DNA of 9,177 nt from an uncultured Eubacteriales bacterium (lineage in GTDB: Bacteria > Bacillota > Clostridia > Christensenellales > Christensenellaceae), in NCBI GenBank assembly GCA_905193725.1, contig CAJJPW010000074.1:1-9177 (forward strand), read 5' to 3'. Shown here in pieces: positions 1-5,868 of this stretch. Made by a program: the position numbers and the translations under genes. How positions within the stretch are numbered: position 1 is the stretch's first letter; each line of letters starts with the position of its first letter. The notes under the pieces are model-generated. The model saw nothing but the letters and a program-made list of their open reading frames with translations. It was not told the DNA's origin and ran no database searches.

Positions 1-1
1 G

Positions 2-1270
2 GGGGCGGCTGCGGGGAGCCGTGTGTGCATTGCCACGGTGCTCAACAACTGCATGCAGTATAGCAATCTGGACATCATTGAAAATTCCTATGGAATCAAT
101 CTGCTCCCCCTGGCGATGTTGGCCACTGAAGTATACCAAGAGGCAAAACACTTTGCACCAAAGAATCAGCCGGAAGAGTACTTTAAACCTAGAGATTATG
201 CACTCATCTCCAAAATGCATAAGGCGATCACTGTGATCCAGTTTAAGCTGGAATGCCAGGTGATTGCCGCTCATCCTGAGTTTCAGATGGATGATAGAAA
301 AATGCTCAGGCAGGTTGACTATAATCGCATGACGATTTCTCTAGGAGGCCAGGAATACGCGCTAAAGGACACGGATTTTCCCACCATTGATCCGGCATAT
401 CCAGAGCGGCTTACCAAAGAGGAAGAGGATGTGCTGGAGGCATTGGTTTCCTCTTTCCAAAACAGCGAAAAGCTGCAAAGGCATACCCGTTTCCTCTACC
501 AAGTAGGGAGCATCTACAAATGCTTTAACGGGAATTTGCTATTTCATGGCTGCATCCCCTCCACACCAGAAGGGGAGTTTGAGACGTTTGCCTTTGATGG
601 AAAGATGCTATCTGGCAAAGCGTTTTTGGATTATGCAGACACCATTGCCCGCCAAGGCTACTATGGGGAAGAGGGATCAGAAGAAAGACATTACGGCCAG
701 GATTTTCTGTGGTATTTGTGGTGTGGAAGAAATTCTCCCATCTTTGGCAGAGATCACATTGCTACCTTTGAGAGAATGCTCATCTGTGATGAGGCCACTT
801 GGGAGGAGAAGAAAAATCCCTATTATACGCTGTACAACGAAGAAGAGTACTGCGATAAAATACTCAGGGAGTTTGGCTTGACAGGGGAAAACTCTCGCAT
901 TATCAATGGACACGTGCCCGTCAAGGTAAAGGAAGGAGAGGGCCCTGTAAAAGCAGGCGGAAAGCTCATTGTCATAGATGGGGGTTTTTGCAGAGCGTAC
1001 CAAAAGTATACCGGTATTGCAGGATACACGATGTTCTTTAGCTCCCATGGGATTCGCATTGCCGCTCACCAGCCCTTTGAAAGTGTAGAACAGGCGGTGC
1101 GCTGGAATAAGGACATACAATCCACCACAGTGATCTCAGAAAATCTTCCCAACCGGTTGTATGTATCAGAGACAGATGTGGGCAAACAGCTGAAAATGAA
1201 GATAGCCGATTTAAAGCGGCTGTTGGCAGCTTACCAATATGGACTTATCAACGAGAACAAAAGCAAGTAG
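2..1270 (+). CDS. fbp: Fructose-1,6-bisphosphatase class III, C-terminal part (5' end outside window)
   Basis: The enzyme hydrolyses fructose-1,6-bisphosphate to fructose-6-phosphate and phosphate, the committed step of gluconeogenesis, in the cytoplasm. The frame is open from base 2 with no credible start. The GTG at 23 lies inside conserved sequence (GSRVCIATVLNNC), so the gene is cut by the window edge. About 423 residues are visible; the family usually has 640-670, so roughly the first third with the first metallophosphatase motifs is missing. Recognisable blocks are NLLFHGCIP, GQDFLWYLWCGRNSPIFGRD, CDEATWEEKKNPYYTLY, the metal-site-like INGHVPVK and GFCRAYQKYTGIAGYT, and near the end HQPFESVEQAV. 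Class III enzymes belong to the calcineurin-like phosphoesterase fold, unrelated to class I and II. Stop is TAG at 1268, and a hairpin terminator follows within 35 bases. The family assignment is firm; regulation cannot be seen because the promoter is outside. Confidence 0.95.
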   Translation, partial: GAAAGSRVCIATVLNNCMQYSNLDIIENSYGINLLPLAMLATEVYQEAKHFAPKNQPEEYFKPRDYALISKMHKAITVIQFKLECQVIAAHPEFQMDDRKMLRQVDYNRMTISLGGQEYALKDTDFPTIDPAYPERLTKEEEDVLEALVSSFQNSEKLQRHTRFLYQVGSIYKCFNGNLLFHGCIPSTPEGEFETFAFDGKMLSGKAFLDYADTIARQGYYGEEGSEERHYGQDFLWYLWCGRNSPIFGRDHIATFERMLICDEATWEEKKNPYYTLYNEEEYCDKILREFGLTGENSRIINGHVPVKVKEGEGPVKAGGKLIVIDGGFCRAYQKYTGIAGYTMFFSSHGIRIAAHQPFESVEQAVRWNKDIQSTTVISENLPNRLYVSETDVGKQLKMKIADLKRLLAAYQYGLINENKSK

Positions 1271-1302
1271 CAATCAAAAAAATTGGATCATCACACTACC
1301 AA

Positions 1303-1343
1303 AAAAGGCTTGCCTTCTGTGAACAGCAGATGGGAAGCTTTTT
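1303..1343 (+). terminator. Imperfect hairpin terminator after fbp
   Basis: The stem pairs 1303-1319 with 1327-1343, closed by CTG/CAG around a 7-nt loop at 1320-1326. It contains two single mismatches (1315/1331 and 1312/1334) and one G-T pair. The distal part is A4 on the left and T5 on the right (1339-1343), so it could end transcripts on either strand. It lies 33 bases past the fbp stop. No folding energy was computed. Confidence 0.6.
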
Positions 1344-1526
1344 GTTTGGTTAGTGCTGATTCGCGTGGATGTTTCGCTTAGACACGAAACCAGATTGCTG
1401 TAAAAGCGCGCAAAGAACTCTAAATCAAATGGAAAGAGGGGGATCTTGAAAGAAAATGGGTAAGAGGCTGGGAGCATAACAAAAGTAACTGTTAGAGTAC
1501 ATTGATGAGAAAAGCCTTACTTTTTT

Positions 1527-1546
1527 CCTCCAATAGGAGGTGTTTT
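1527..1546. other. Short GC-rich hairpin between the convergent fbp and XRE genes
   Basis: CCTCC (1527-1531) and GGAGG (1536-1540) form a perfect 5-bp stem with an AATA loop, followed on the plus strand by TGTTTT. It lies directly past the stop codon of the minus-strand XRE gene. In the minus direction it is followed by A residues, so it is not a normal terminator for that gene. In the plus direction it could weakly terminate antisense transcription from fbp. The right arm also reads as a Shine-Dalgarno sequence 10 bases before an ATG at 1551. A functional role is uncertain. Confidence 0.3.
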
Positions 1547-1778
1547 ACACATGTTTTCTGATCTGGGCCCGGGATTTTCTATCGCTCTCTCTAAATAAAA
1601 AGATCTGTTCGATGGTACAGCCAAACACCTGAGATAGATCATAGGCAAGCCAAATAGACGGCTCGAATTTTTCCGCCTCGATGGCATGAATCGCTTGCCG
1701 AGAAGTGCCCACCAGAGCACCTAACTGCCCTTGGGTAAGCCCCATATGTTCTCTCAATTCTCGCACTTTGTTTTTCAT
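1545..1778 (-). CDS. Small XRE/Cro-family HTH transcriptional regulator
   Basis: This 77-residue protein is almost entirely one helix-turn-helix domain. It opens MKNKVRELREHMGLTQGQLG, continues with the recognition-helix region GTSRQAIHAIEAEKFEPS, and then LAYDLSQVFGCTIEQIF, the standard closing helices of the compact YozG-like Cro/C1 group. Such proteins bind operators as dimers, often repressing their own gene or a neighbour. An ATG at 1808 in the same frame would add ten residues, but it lies at the expected transcription start of the promoter at 1813-1841. The ATG at 1778 has AAGGAG at 1790-1785 with six bases of spacing, so it is chosen. The tail (FRESDRKSRAQIRKHV) is basic and not part of the fold. 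It is transcribed toward fbp and away from the MerR gene, in the same direction as that gene. No partner membrane protein of the type often paired with such regulators is adjacent, so the target is unknown. Confidence 0.88.
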   Translation of the reverse strand: MKNKVRELREHMGLTQGQLGALVGTSRQAIHAIEAEKFEPSIWLAYDLSQVFGCTIEQIFLFRESDRKSRAQIRKHV

Positions 1779-1812
1779 TTTTTGCTCCTTATGCACAATT
1801 GGCCTCAATAAA

Positions 1813-1841
1813 AGTATATTCTCAATCTAGTGGCGTGTCAA
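1813..1841 (-). promoter_or_regulatory. Near-consensus sigma-A promoter of the XRE regulator
   Basis: Read on the minus strand, this is a perfect -35 TTGACA (1841-1836), a 17-base spacer, and -10 TATACT (1818-1813), five of six matches to TATAAT. Transcription should begin near 1806, giving a leader of about 28 bases that holds the AAGGAG site. The strength of the promoter suggests the gene is repressed by its own product or steadily expressed; no clear operator dyad was found. Confidence 0.75.
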
Positions 1842-2051
1842 ACTGGAAAATAACCATGGCTACTGACTTGGAAAAACGAGAGTGGAAGAAGATATAGGCT
1901 GAGCAGCACACACTAAGCCGGTATATGCCCATCGCAAGATAGAATAAAGATGGCGTTTGATTTGGCTGGGAAGGACCATTTGACGGAGGGGGCTCTGGTA
2001 TCAAATGGGAGATTGATTGCCTGGACTCTGAACATGGGGAAAGCTGGGCCT
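1842..2051. other. Intergenic stretch between MerR-family and XRE genes, with one inverted repeat
   Basis: No gene is supported here. The only structure seen is an inverted repeat, CCATTTGA (1976-1983) and TCAAATGG (2001-2008), 17 bases apart. No T-run follows on either strand, so it is not an intrinsic terminator. It could be a protein-binding site or chance. No terminator was found for the minus-strand MerR gene, so its transcript may run on into the XRE gene. Confidence 0.35.
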
Positions 2052-2855
2052 TTAGACGACTTTCACCAGCAGTTGTGTGAGAAACTCCTCTTTTTCGTTG
2101 GTCTCGTGAATATCCACCGTATAGAGCTCATAGAAGTGGGAGTCCAGTGTTAGGTGATGTTGGCGGGCATATTGAACCAGACTGGCAAGATAGCCCGGGC
2201 TTTTTTGATAACTGCCACGATAGGAGAGGGTGAGATACTTGCCAGCAGGCAGTTGAAAGCTGCTTTGTGGCTGATAGATAGGATCCAACAAAAAAACTGC
2301 TGAAAATTTCTGATAGTGCCCCTTGAGAACATTGTCTAATGTGATTACGCTGCCCGCATCGGTATTTCCCAATAAATACGATTCCTCTTGTTGATTGTGA
2401 AGCTTTTGAAAGAGAAAGTCAATTTCCTCATCTCTCTCAACATCGGTGCGAATAATCGTGCCGCTTCTTTGGGGAAAAGAAACGAGGGAGATCCTCCCCT
2501 CCTGAAACGAGGATAAGACGGCCCGGAGATTGCCAAGGCGCTGCTGAATATGGGCCTTTTGCTGTTGCAACGCGTCGATTTTGGCGTCAATGCGCTGGAC
2601 TTGTGCCTGTAATAGAGAAAAAGTGGAGTCCAAGGTGCGTGAACAGAGGTACTCTCTAATCTGTGCAATGGAAAAATTCAAAGAGCGCAAATCCCGAATC
2701 ACATTTAACTTCCAGATGTCGTGCAAACTGTACAGACGATAACCCTTGGGGCTGCGCTTGGGCTGGATCATCCCCAATTTTTCATAATACATTAAAGAGT
2801 CCCGCCCAATTTGATACAGGCGGGAGATTTCGCCGATTTGATAGTATTCCTTCAT
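2052..2855 (-). CDS. MerR-family regulator with GyrI-like effector-binding domain (BmrR/BltR type)
   Basis: This 267-residue cytoplasmic regulator has the MerR winged-helix domain in residues 1-70 (YYQIGEISRLYQIGRDSLMYYEKLGMI, then PKGYRLYSLHDIWKL). A predicted antiparallel dimer coiled coil covers about 75-115 (LQAQVQRIDAKIDALQQQ). A C-terminal domain from about 130 to 267 resembles GyrI/BmrR ligand pockets, with LSYRGSYQKSPGYLASLVQY and then FYELYTVDIHETNEKEEFLTQLLVKV. Glu243 sits in the place where BmrR-type proteins use an acidic residue for cationic ligands. MerR activators untwist promoters with 19-20 base spacers; the only promoter seen for this unit has 17. The start is 4 bases past the stop of the peptidoglycan-binding gene, with AGGA seven bases ahead, so the two are probably co-translated. 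No efflux pump, the usual target, is nearby. Confidence 0.9.
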   Translation of the reverse strand: MKEYYQIGEISRLYQIGRDSLMYYEKLGMIQPKRSPKGYRLYSLHDIWKLNVIRDLRSLNFSIAQIREYLCSRTLDSTFSLLQAQVQRIDAKIDALQQQKAHIQQRLGNLRAVLSSFQEGRISLVSFPQRSGTIIRTDVERDEEIDFLFQKLHNQQEESYLLGNTDAGSVITLDNVLKGHYQKFSAVFLLDPIYQPQSSFQLPAGKYLTLSYRGSYQKSPGYLASLVQYARQHHLTLDSHFYELYTVDIHETNEKEEFLTQLLVKVV

Positions 2856-2859
2856 CTGC

Positions 2860-3615
2860 TCATCCTACTGCACTTTGTACAGCCTCCTGGTGTTCGATAT
2901 CTGGGGTGCCCCCAATGTCCGAGACGCTATCTTGAAAATAGAGGGAGGTATTGCCCTCCATGCCGTTGCCGGGAATGGTATCCGCACCTCCGGGCATGCC
3001 AAACAGGGAACATGCAATTTTTTGCTGCCCGATGGTAACCACACAAGGGCGTTTTTCCCAGTTAGGAGTTCCCCCGAAGATTTTCAAAAAGCTCTGAGTG
3101 TCCTCTTGAGTGAGGGGTTCTACTTTAGCATGATGCACACCGCCAGTCCTGCGCATTTGAAAAGAAGTGGCGGTTTTACAGTCGGTGATGGTAAAATCCG
3201 TCCCTATGGGTATGAGGGAATCCACCTTGCTCCAAGGAGTGGCCTCTCCTGAAATTTGCTGCTGTGCGGTATAGCCAGGGCCGGAGTGAATTACCACTTG
3301 GGGATTGATTGGTTTGCGCTTTGCCTCAGGATCAAACATGGCGTAAAAGGTATCCGCTCCCACATTGCCATCTCCTGTGAGGCCGTTATTCACCTGGAAA
3401 GAGATGACAGCTTTATACGTCATGTCGGCAAAACGATAGCTATCGCGAAAATTCAGATATCCCAGCTCCCGCAATCTATCCTGTATAAGGCAGACCACCT
3501 GGCTTTTAGTATTTAACGTAATAGTGCTTCCATCGTATATTTTTTCGCTGCTGGTAAATGCCACAAGGGGGCAAATCAGCAGGATGGCCAATAAAGCACA
3601 TGCGATTTTTTTCAT
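2860..3615 (-). CDS. Secreted peptidoglycan-binding-domain protein of unknown activity
   Basis: This 251-residue protein begins with a Sec signal peptide (MKK, hydrophobic core about 5-20); no lipobox precedes Cys15, so it should be released or wall-bound. Residues about 36-95 form a PG_binding_1 domain (SQVVCLIQDRLRELGYLN, then YKAVISFQVNNGLTGDGNVG). Residues about 128-250 resemble a domain I associate with clostridial secreted proteins of unassigned function: WSKVDSLIPIGTDFTITD, TGGVHHAKVEPLTQEDT, FGMPGGADTIPGNGMEGN and SLYF, then EHQEAVQSA. From memory, relatives often carry more histidines in the C-terminal part (for example GMPHG), so the activity, if any, may be altered; an alignment is needed. 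RBS AAGGAG lies at 3627-3622, six bases before ATG. The gene has its own promoter at 3664-3692 and is followed immediately by the MerR gene. A cell-wall role is inferred from the domain only. Confidence 0.85.
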   Translation of the reverse strand: MKKIACALLAILLICPLVAFTSSEKIYDGSTITLNTKSQVVCLIQDRLRELGYLNFRDSYRFADMTYKAVISFQVNNGLTGDGNVGADTFYAMFDPEAKRKPINPQVVIHSGPGYTAQQQISGEATPWSKVDSLIPIGTDFTITDCKTATSFQMRRTGGVHHAKVEPLTQEDTQSFLKIFGGTPNWEKRPCVVTIGQQKIACSLFGMPGGADTIPGNGMEGNTSLYFQDSVSDIGGTPDIEHQEAVQSAVG

Positions 3616-3663
3616 AGATCTCTCCTTTATATTGTATCCAAATCAGTCGAGTTCTTAAAAATT

Positions 3664-3692
3664 ATTTTACCATATCAAAAATAAATTGTAAA
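3664..3692 (-). promoter_or_regulatory. Promoter of the peptidoglycan-binding/MerR unit
   Basis: On the minus strand, -35 TTTACA (3692-3687, five of six) and -10 TAAAAT (3669-3664, five of six) are separated by 17 bases. Transcription should begin near 3657, leaving a leader of about 42 bases with AAGGAG before the ATG at 3615. Its boxes coincide with those of an opposing promoter. Confidence 0.65.
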
Positions 3693-3694
3693 AT
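3666..3694 (+). promoter_or_regulatory. Opposing promoter of the small cysteine-rich gene, overlapping the minus-strand one
   Basis: On the plus strand, -35 TTTACC (3666-3671, four of six) and -10 TAAAAT (3689-3694, five of six) are separated by 17 bases. The start would be near 3701, about 50 bases before the ATG at 3752. A second possibility on the same strand is TTGTAA (3686-3691) with TAGAAT (3710-3715) and an 18-base spacer. The inverted repeat ATTTTAC/GTAAAAT (3664-3670, 3688-3694) makes the two strands read alike. Confidence 0.5.
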
Positions 3695-3751
3695 TTATCC
3701 CAAATGAGATAGAATAGTGTTAAAATTATCGTAGAATGGGAAGAGATCAAA

Positions 3752-4033
3752 ATGAGATGTAGTTGTGAAGAATGTGGAGAGTATATGGTGCACACAGAAA
3801 GAGGCCTTACGTATATGTGTGTTTGCCCAAATTGTGGCGCCACTTGTGATTTGTGTCTAGGGGGCAATGCCAAGGAAGGGGTTGTCATTCAAAAGACAGA
3901 AGGGGGACTCAAGATCCCCGAATACCTCAGGGCGCGCATCGAGGAGGAATATGGCGCTCCTGGGCCACAAGAGAAGCTGCCTGAACAAGGGACAAAGGGA
4001 TGGCATTTTGATGGCTCTCAAAAAAGACGCTAG
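3752..4033 (+). CDS. Small eight-cysteine, putative zinc-binding protein
   Basis: This 93-residue protein is not recognised by name. Its first 38 residues carry eight cysteines (3, 5, 8, 23, 25, 28, 32, 35). They form two copies of CxCxxC separated by 14 residues (CSCEEC and CVCPNC), then a further CxxxCxxC ending in CLGG. This arrangement suggests one or two structural zinc sites, as in rubredoxin-like zinc ribbons; an iron-sulfur site is less likely but not excluded. The remainder (about 45-93) is charged and proline-rich, probably flexible, with one helical stretch IPEYLRARIEEEYG. There is no signal peptide or membrane segment. The ribosome site (GGGAAG, 3738-3743) is weak. It is transcribed away from the peptidoglycan-binding/MerR unit and toward recX, 213 bases upstream of it. 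Coding is supported by the regular cysteine spacing and the defined promoter region. Confidence 0.75.
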   Translation: MRCSCEECGEYMVHTERGLTYMCVCPNCGATCDLCLGGNAKEGVVIQKTEGGLKIPEYLRARIEEEYGAPGPQEKLPEQGTKGWHFDGSQKRR

Positions 4034-4246
4034 GAGAAGAGAGTATTTATCTTATTCTGATGCTCCCATGGGATGGAGAGGGAACAGCAGGGCAAGTGAA
4101 AAGTGCGAAAATCCTCAAGGAAGATGATAAATAGACAGGATAGGTGAGAAGGGGAAAAGCATGGGCAATAGACGAGCAAATGGGAACAGCAGGGCAGGCG
4201 TCATCAGGAAAACGAATTCGTAGCAAAGGCAGAGGAGAGAGTAAAT
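4034..4246. other. Purine-rich spacer upstream of recX
   Basis: No terminator was found after the cysteine-rich gene and no convincing sigma-A promoter before recX, so the operon may be read from upstream or from an unrecognised promoter here. The spacer holds a 15-bp direct repeat. It also holds a possible 20-codon frame at 4161-4223 (ATG to TAG) with AAGGGG six bases ahead (4149-4154). Nothing else was seen. Confidence 0.35.
4080..4196 (+). repeat. Pair of 15-bp direct repeats
   Basis: GGGAACAGCAGGGCA occurs exactly at 4080-4094 and again at 4182-4196, 102 bases apart, in the spacer upstream of recX. Both copies lie in the same reading frame (GNSRA), although a TGA interrupts that frame in between. 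A chance exact 15-mer this close is unlikely; a small local duplication that has since decayed is one explanation. Confidence 0.6.
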
Positions 4247-4885
4247 ATGCCGGTCATTACAGCAATAGAACCTCAGAAAAAGAACAAGGACAGAGTGAAT
4301 GTATATATCGAAGGGGAGTACGCCTTTTCTGTGGGAATGGAGACAGCATATCATTTCCAGATGAAAAAGGGAAAGGAGATCTCCTATGATGCACTCAACG
4401 CGGCGGTACGAGAGGACAACGAGAAATACGGGTTTGACTTAGCTGTGCGCTACTTATCCTATGCTATGCGGACTCAAAAAGAGATGGAGGATTATTTAAA
4501 GCGCAAGGAGATGGATGAAGGCGTCATTCAACAGGTGATCCAAAAACTCGCCCACTATAACTATATTGACGATGAACAGTACGCCCGGGCGTATTTGACA
4601 GACCACTTAAACTTTGGTGGAAAGAGCATAAAACTTTTAGCATACCAGTTAGGGCAGAAGGGAATTTCCAAAGAGACCATACAAAGCGTACTGAGCGATG
4701 AGGATTATCAAAAAGAAGAGGAAAACTTAGAACATTTGGTAAAAAACCTCATGCAAAAAAATCAAAATCTAGAAAAGAGAAAGCGAAACGACAAGATCAT
4801 GCGCAGTTTGGCATCCAAAGGGTACCAGTATGGGCAAATTCGGCCGCTGATAGAGCAGTTGGGAGACGATATCGATGAGGAGTAA
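4247..4885 (+). CDS. recX: Regulatory protein RecX
   Basis: RecX binds RecA and modulates its filament formation and ATPase or strand-exchange activity in the cytoplasm. The 212-residue length is within the family range. The N-terminal strand region ITAIEPQKKNKDRVNVYIEGEYAFSV is typical of Firmicutes RecX. The tandem three-helix repeats follow: YLSYAMRTQKEMEDYLKRK (about 69-87), the hallmark YNYIDDEQYARAYL (104-117), and GGKSIKLLAYQLGQKGIS (124-141). A third repeat closes the protein (IMRSLASKGYQYGQIRPLI, 184-202). The start is supported by GAGGAG at 4232-4237. It overlaps the next gene by 11 bases, so it leads a translationally coupled operon. recA itself is not in the window. Confidence 0.93.
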   Translation: MPVITAIEPQKKNKDRVNVYIEGEYAFSVGMETAYHFQMKKGKEISYDALNAAVREDNEKYGFDLAVRYLSYAMRTQKEMEDYLKRKEMDEGVIQQVIQKLAHYNYIDDEQYARAYLTDHLNFGGKSIKLLAYQLGQKGISKETIQSVLSDEDYQKEEENLEHLVKNLMQKNQNLEKRKRNDKIMRSLASKGYQYGQIRPLIEQLGDDIDEE

Positions 4886-5849
4886 AATTGTAAAAATACT
4901 TTGGGAGAACCGCGGCCAGTATATTTCAGGGGAATCCTTGAGTGAAGTGCTGGGAATCTCGCGGGCAGCTGTGTGGAAGCACATCAAGGCCCTCAAGGAA
5001 GACGGGGCGGTGATCGACTCGGTGAGCAACCGGGGATACCAACTGAAGAAAATGCCAGACTTGCTCAAGGGAGAATACATCAAACCTTTTTTCACAGAGG
5101 AACAGGAGGAGCTTTCCTGGATCTGGATGGATGAGGTGGATTCCACGAACAACTACGCAAAACAGCACGCGGCCGCACTAAAAGATAAGTCCATCGTTTT
5201 GTGCGAACAGCAGACGGGTGGAAAAGGGCGGTTAGGAAGAGCTTGGATTACCCAAAAGGGGGAAAATATCAGCCTTTCCATATTGGTAAAGCCGGATATC
5301 CAGCCCAAAAATGCACCTGCCATTACGCTGATGACAGGGTTGGCGGTGATTTTGGGCATTCAAAAAGCCACGGGCATTCCAGCCCAGGTGAAATGGCCCA
5401 ACGATGTGGTCCTTGGCAAAAAAAAGCTCTGTGGCATATTGGTGGAAATGACCGCAGATATGGATAAAATCGACCATTTAGTGGCAGGGATTGGGATCAA
5501 CGTGAACAGAGCGGCTTTTGATGGGGAACTGAAGGAAAAGGCCACCTCGTTGCAGATAGAGGCGGGAAAGCCGCTGAGCCGATGTCAAATAGCGGCGGCT
5601 GTGATCCAAAGCTTCTTTCACCTATATGAGGAATTTTTGCAAAATGGCATAAAAAATTTGCTGGAGAAGTACACTAGCCGCTCTGCCATTGTAAATAGTC
5701 AAATTGAAATTTTAGGACTCAACCATGAGGCAAAGGGGATATGCCGTGGCTTTACCCAGGATGGGGCGCTCATTTTAGAGGGAGAACAGGGCAGAGAACT
5801 GATCTCCGCCGGAGAGGTCTCGGTAAGAGGAGAAAACACTTATCGCTAA
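4875..5849 (+). CDS. birA: Bifunctional biotin--[acetyl-CoA-carboxylase] ligase / biotin repressor
   Basis: BirA activates biotin to biotinyl-5'-AMP and transfers it to the lysine of the biotin carrier domain of acetyl-CoA carboxylase and related enzymes. Long forms also repress biotin genes. This 324-residue protein has the long form: an N-terminal winged-helix DNA-binding domain (residues 1-60, with GISRAAVWKHIKALKEDG and NRGYQL), a catalytic domain, and a C-terminal SH3-like domain (about 275-320). Catalytic motifs are DSTN (89-92), the adenylate-binding GKGRLGR (116-122), KWPNDV with the biotin-contacting lysine (173-178), KLCGILVEM (184-192) and GIGINVN (205-211). The ATG at 4875 overlaps the recX stop by 11 bases, preceded by GGGAG. 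The next gene starts 19 bases after the stop. No biotin operator was seen in the window, so the regulatory target lies elsewhere. Confidence 0.96.
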   Translation: MRSKIVKILWENRGQYISGESLSEVLGISRAAVWKHIKALKEDGAVIDSVSNRGYQLKKMPDLLKGEYIKPFFTEEQEELSWIWMDEVDSTNNYAKQHAAALKDKSIVLCEQQTGGKGRLGRAWITQKGENISLSILVKPDIQPKNAPAITLMTGLAVILGIQKATGIPAQVKWPNDVVLGKKKLCGILVEMTADMDKIDHLVAGIGINVNRAAFDGELKEKATSLQIEAGKPLSRCQIAAAVIQSFFHLYEEFLQNGIKNLLEKYTSRSAIVNSQIEILGLNHEAKGICRGFTQDGALILEGEQGRELISAGEVSVRGENTYR

Positions 5850-5868
5850 TGGAAAGGGAGGGCAAAGA

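Noticed and set aside
23..25. GTG at 23 as the start of fbp
   Set aside because: The frame is open to the window edge and the codons before it continue conserved family sequence; the gene is truncated by the window.
677..1120. 147-codon minus-strand frame inside fbp
   Set aside because: It is antisense to strongly conserved fbp sequence and shows no recognisable domain or ribosome site.
1371..1390. GTTTCG / CGAAAC hairpin downstream of fbp
   Set aside because: Only six base pairs with an 8-nt loop and no T-run; likely chance.
1481..1524. Inverted repeat AAAAGTAA / TTACTTTT as a terminator
   Set aside because: The arms are nearly all A-T and 28 bases apart, too weak for an intrinsic terminator.
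1779..1808. Upstream ATG at 1808 as start of the XRE regulator
   Set aside because: It lies at the predicted transcription start of the TTGACA/TATACT promoter, has no ribosome site, and adds residues outside the HTH fold; the ATG at 1778 has AAGGAG.
1950..2153. 67-codon plus-strand frame overlapping the 3' end of the MerR gene
   Set aside because: Its second half is antisense to the conserved GyrI-like domain, and no ribosome site or promoter precedes it.
2875..3252. 125-codon plus-strand frame opposite the peptidoglycan-binding gene
   Set aside because: It mirrors the minus-strand coding sequence; the minus frame has a signal peptide, a known domain, a ribosome site and a promoter.
3867..4127. 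86-codon plus-strand frame overlapping the cysteine-rich gene
   Set aside because: Out of frame with the cysteine-patterned protein, very basic composition, and no ribosome site.
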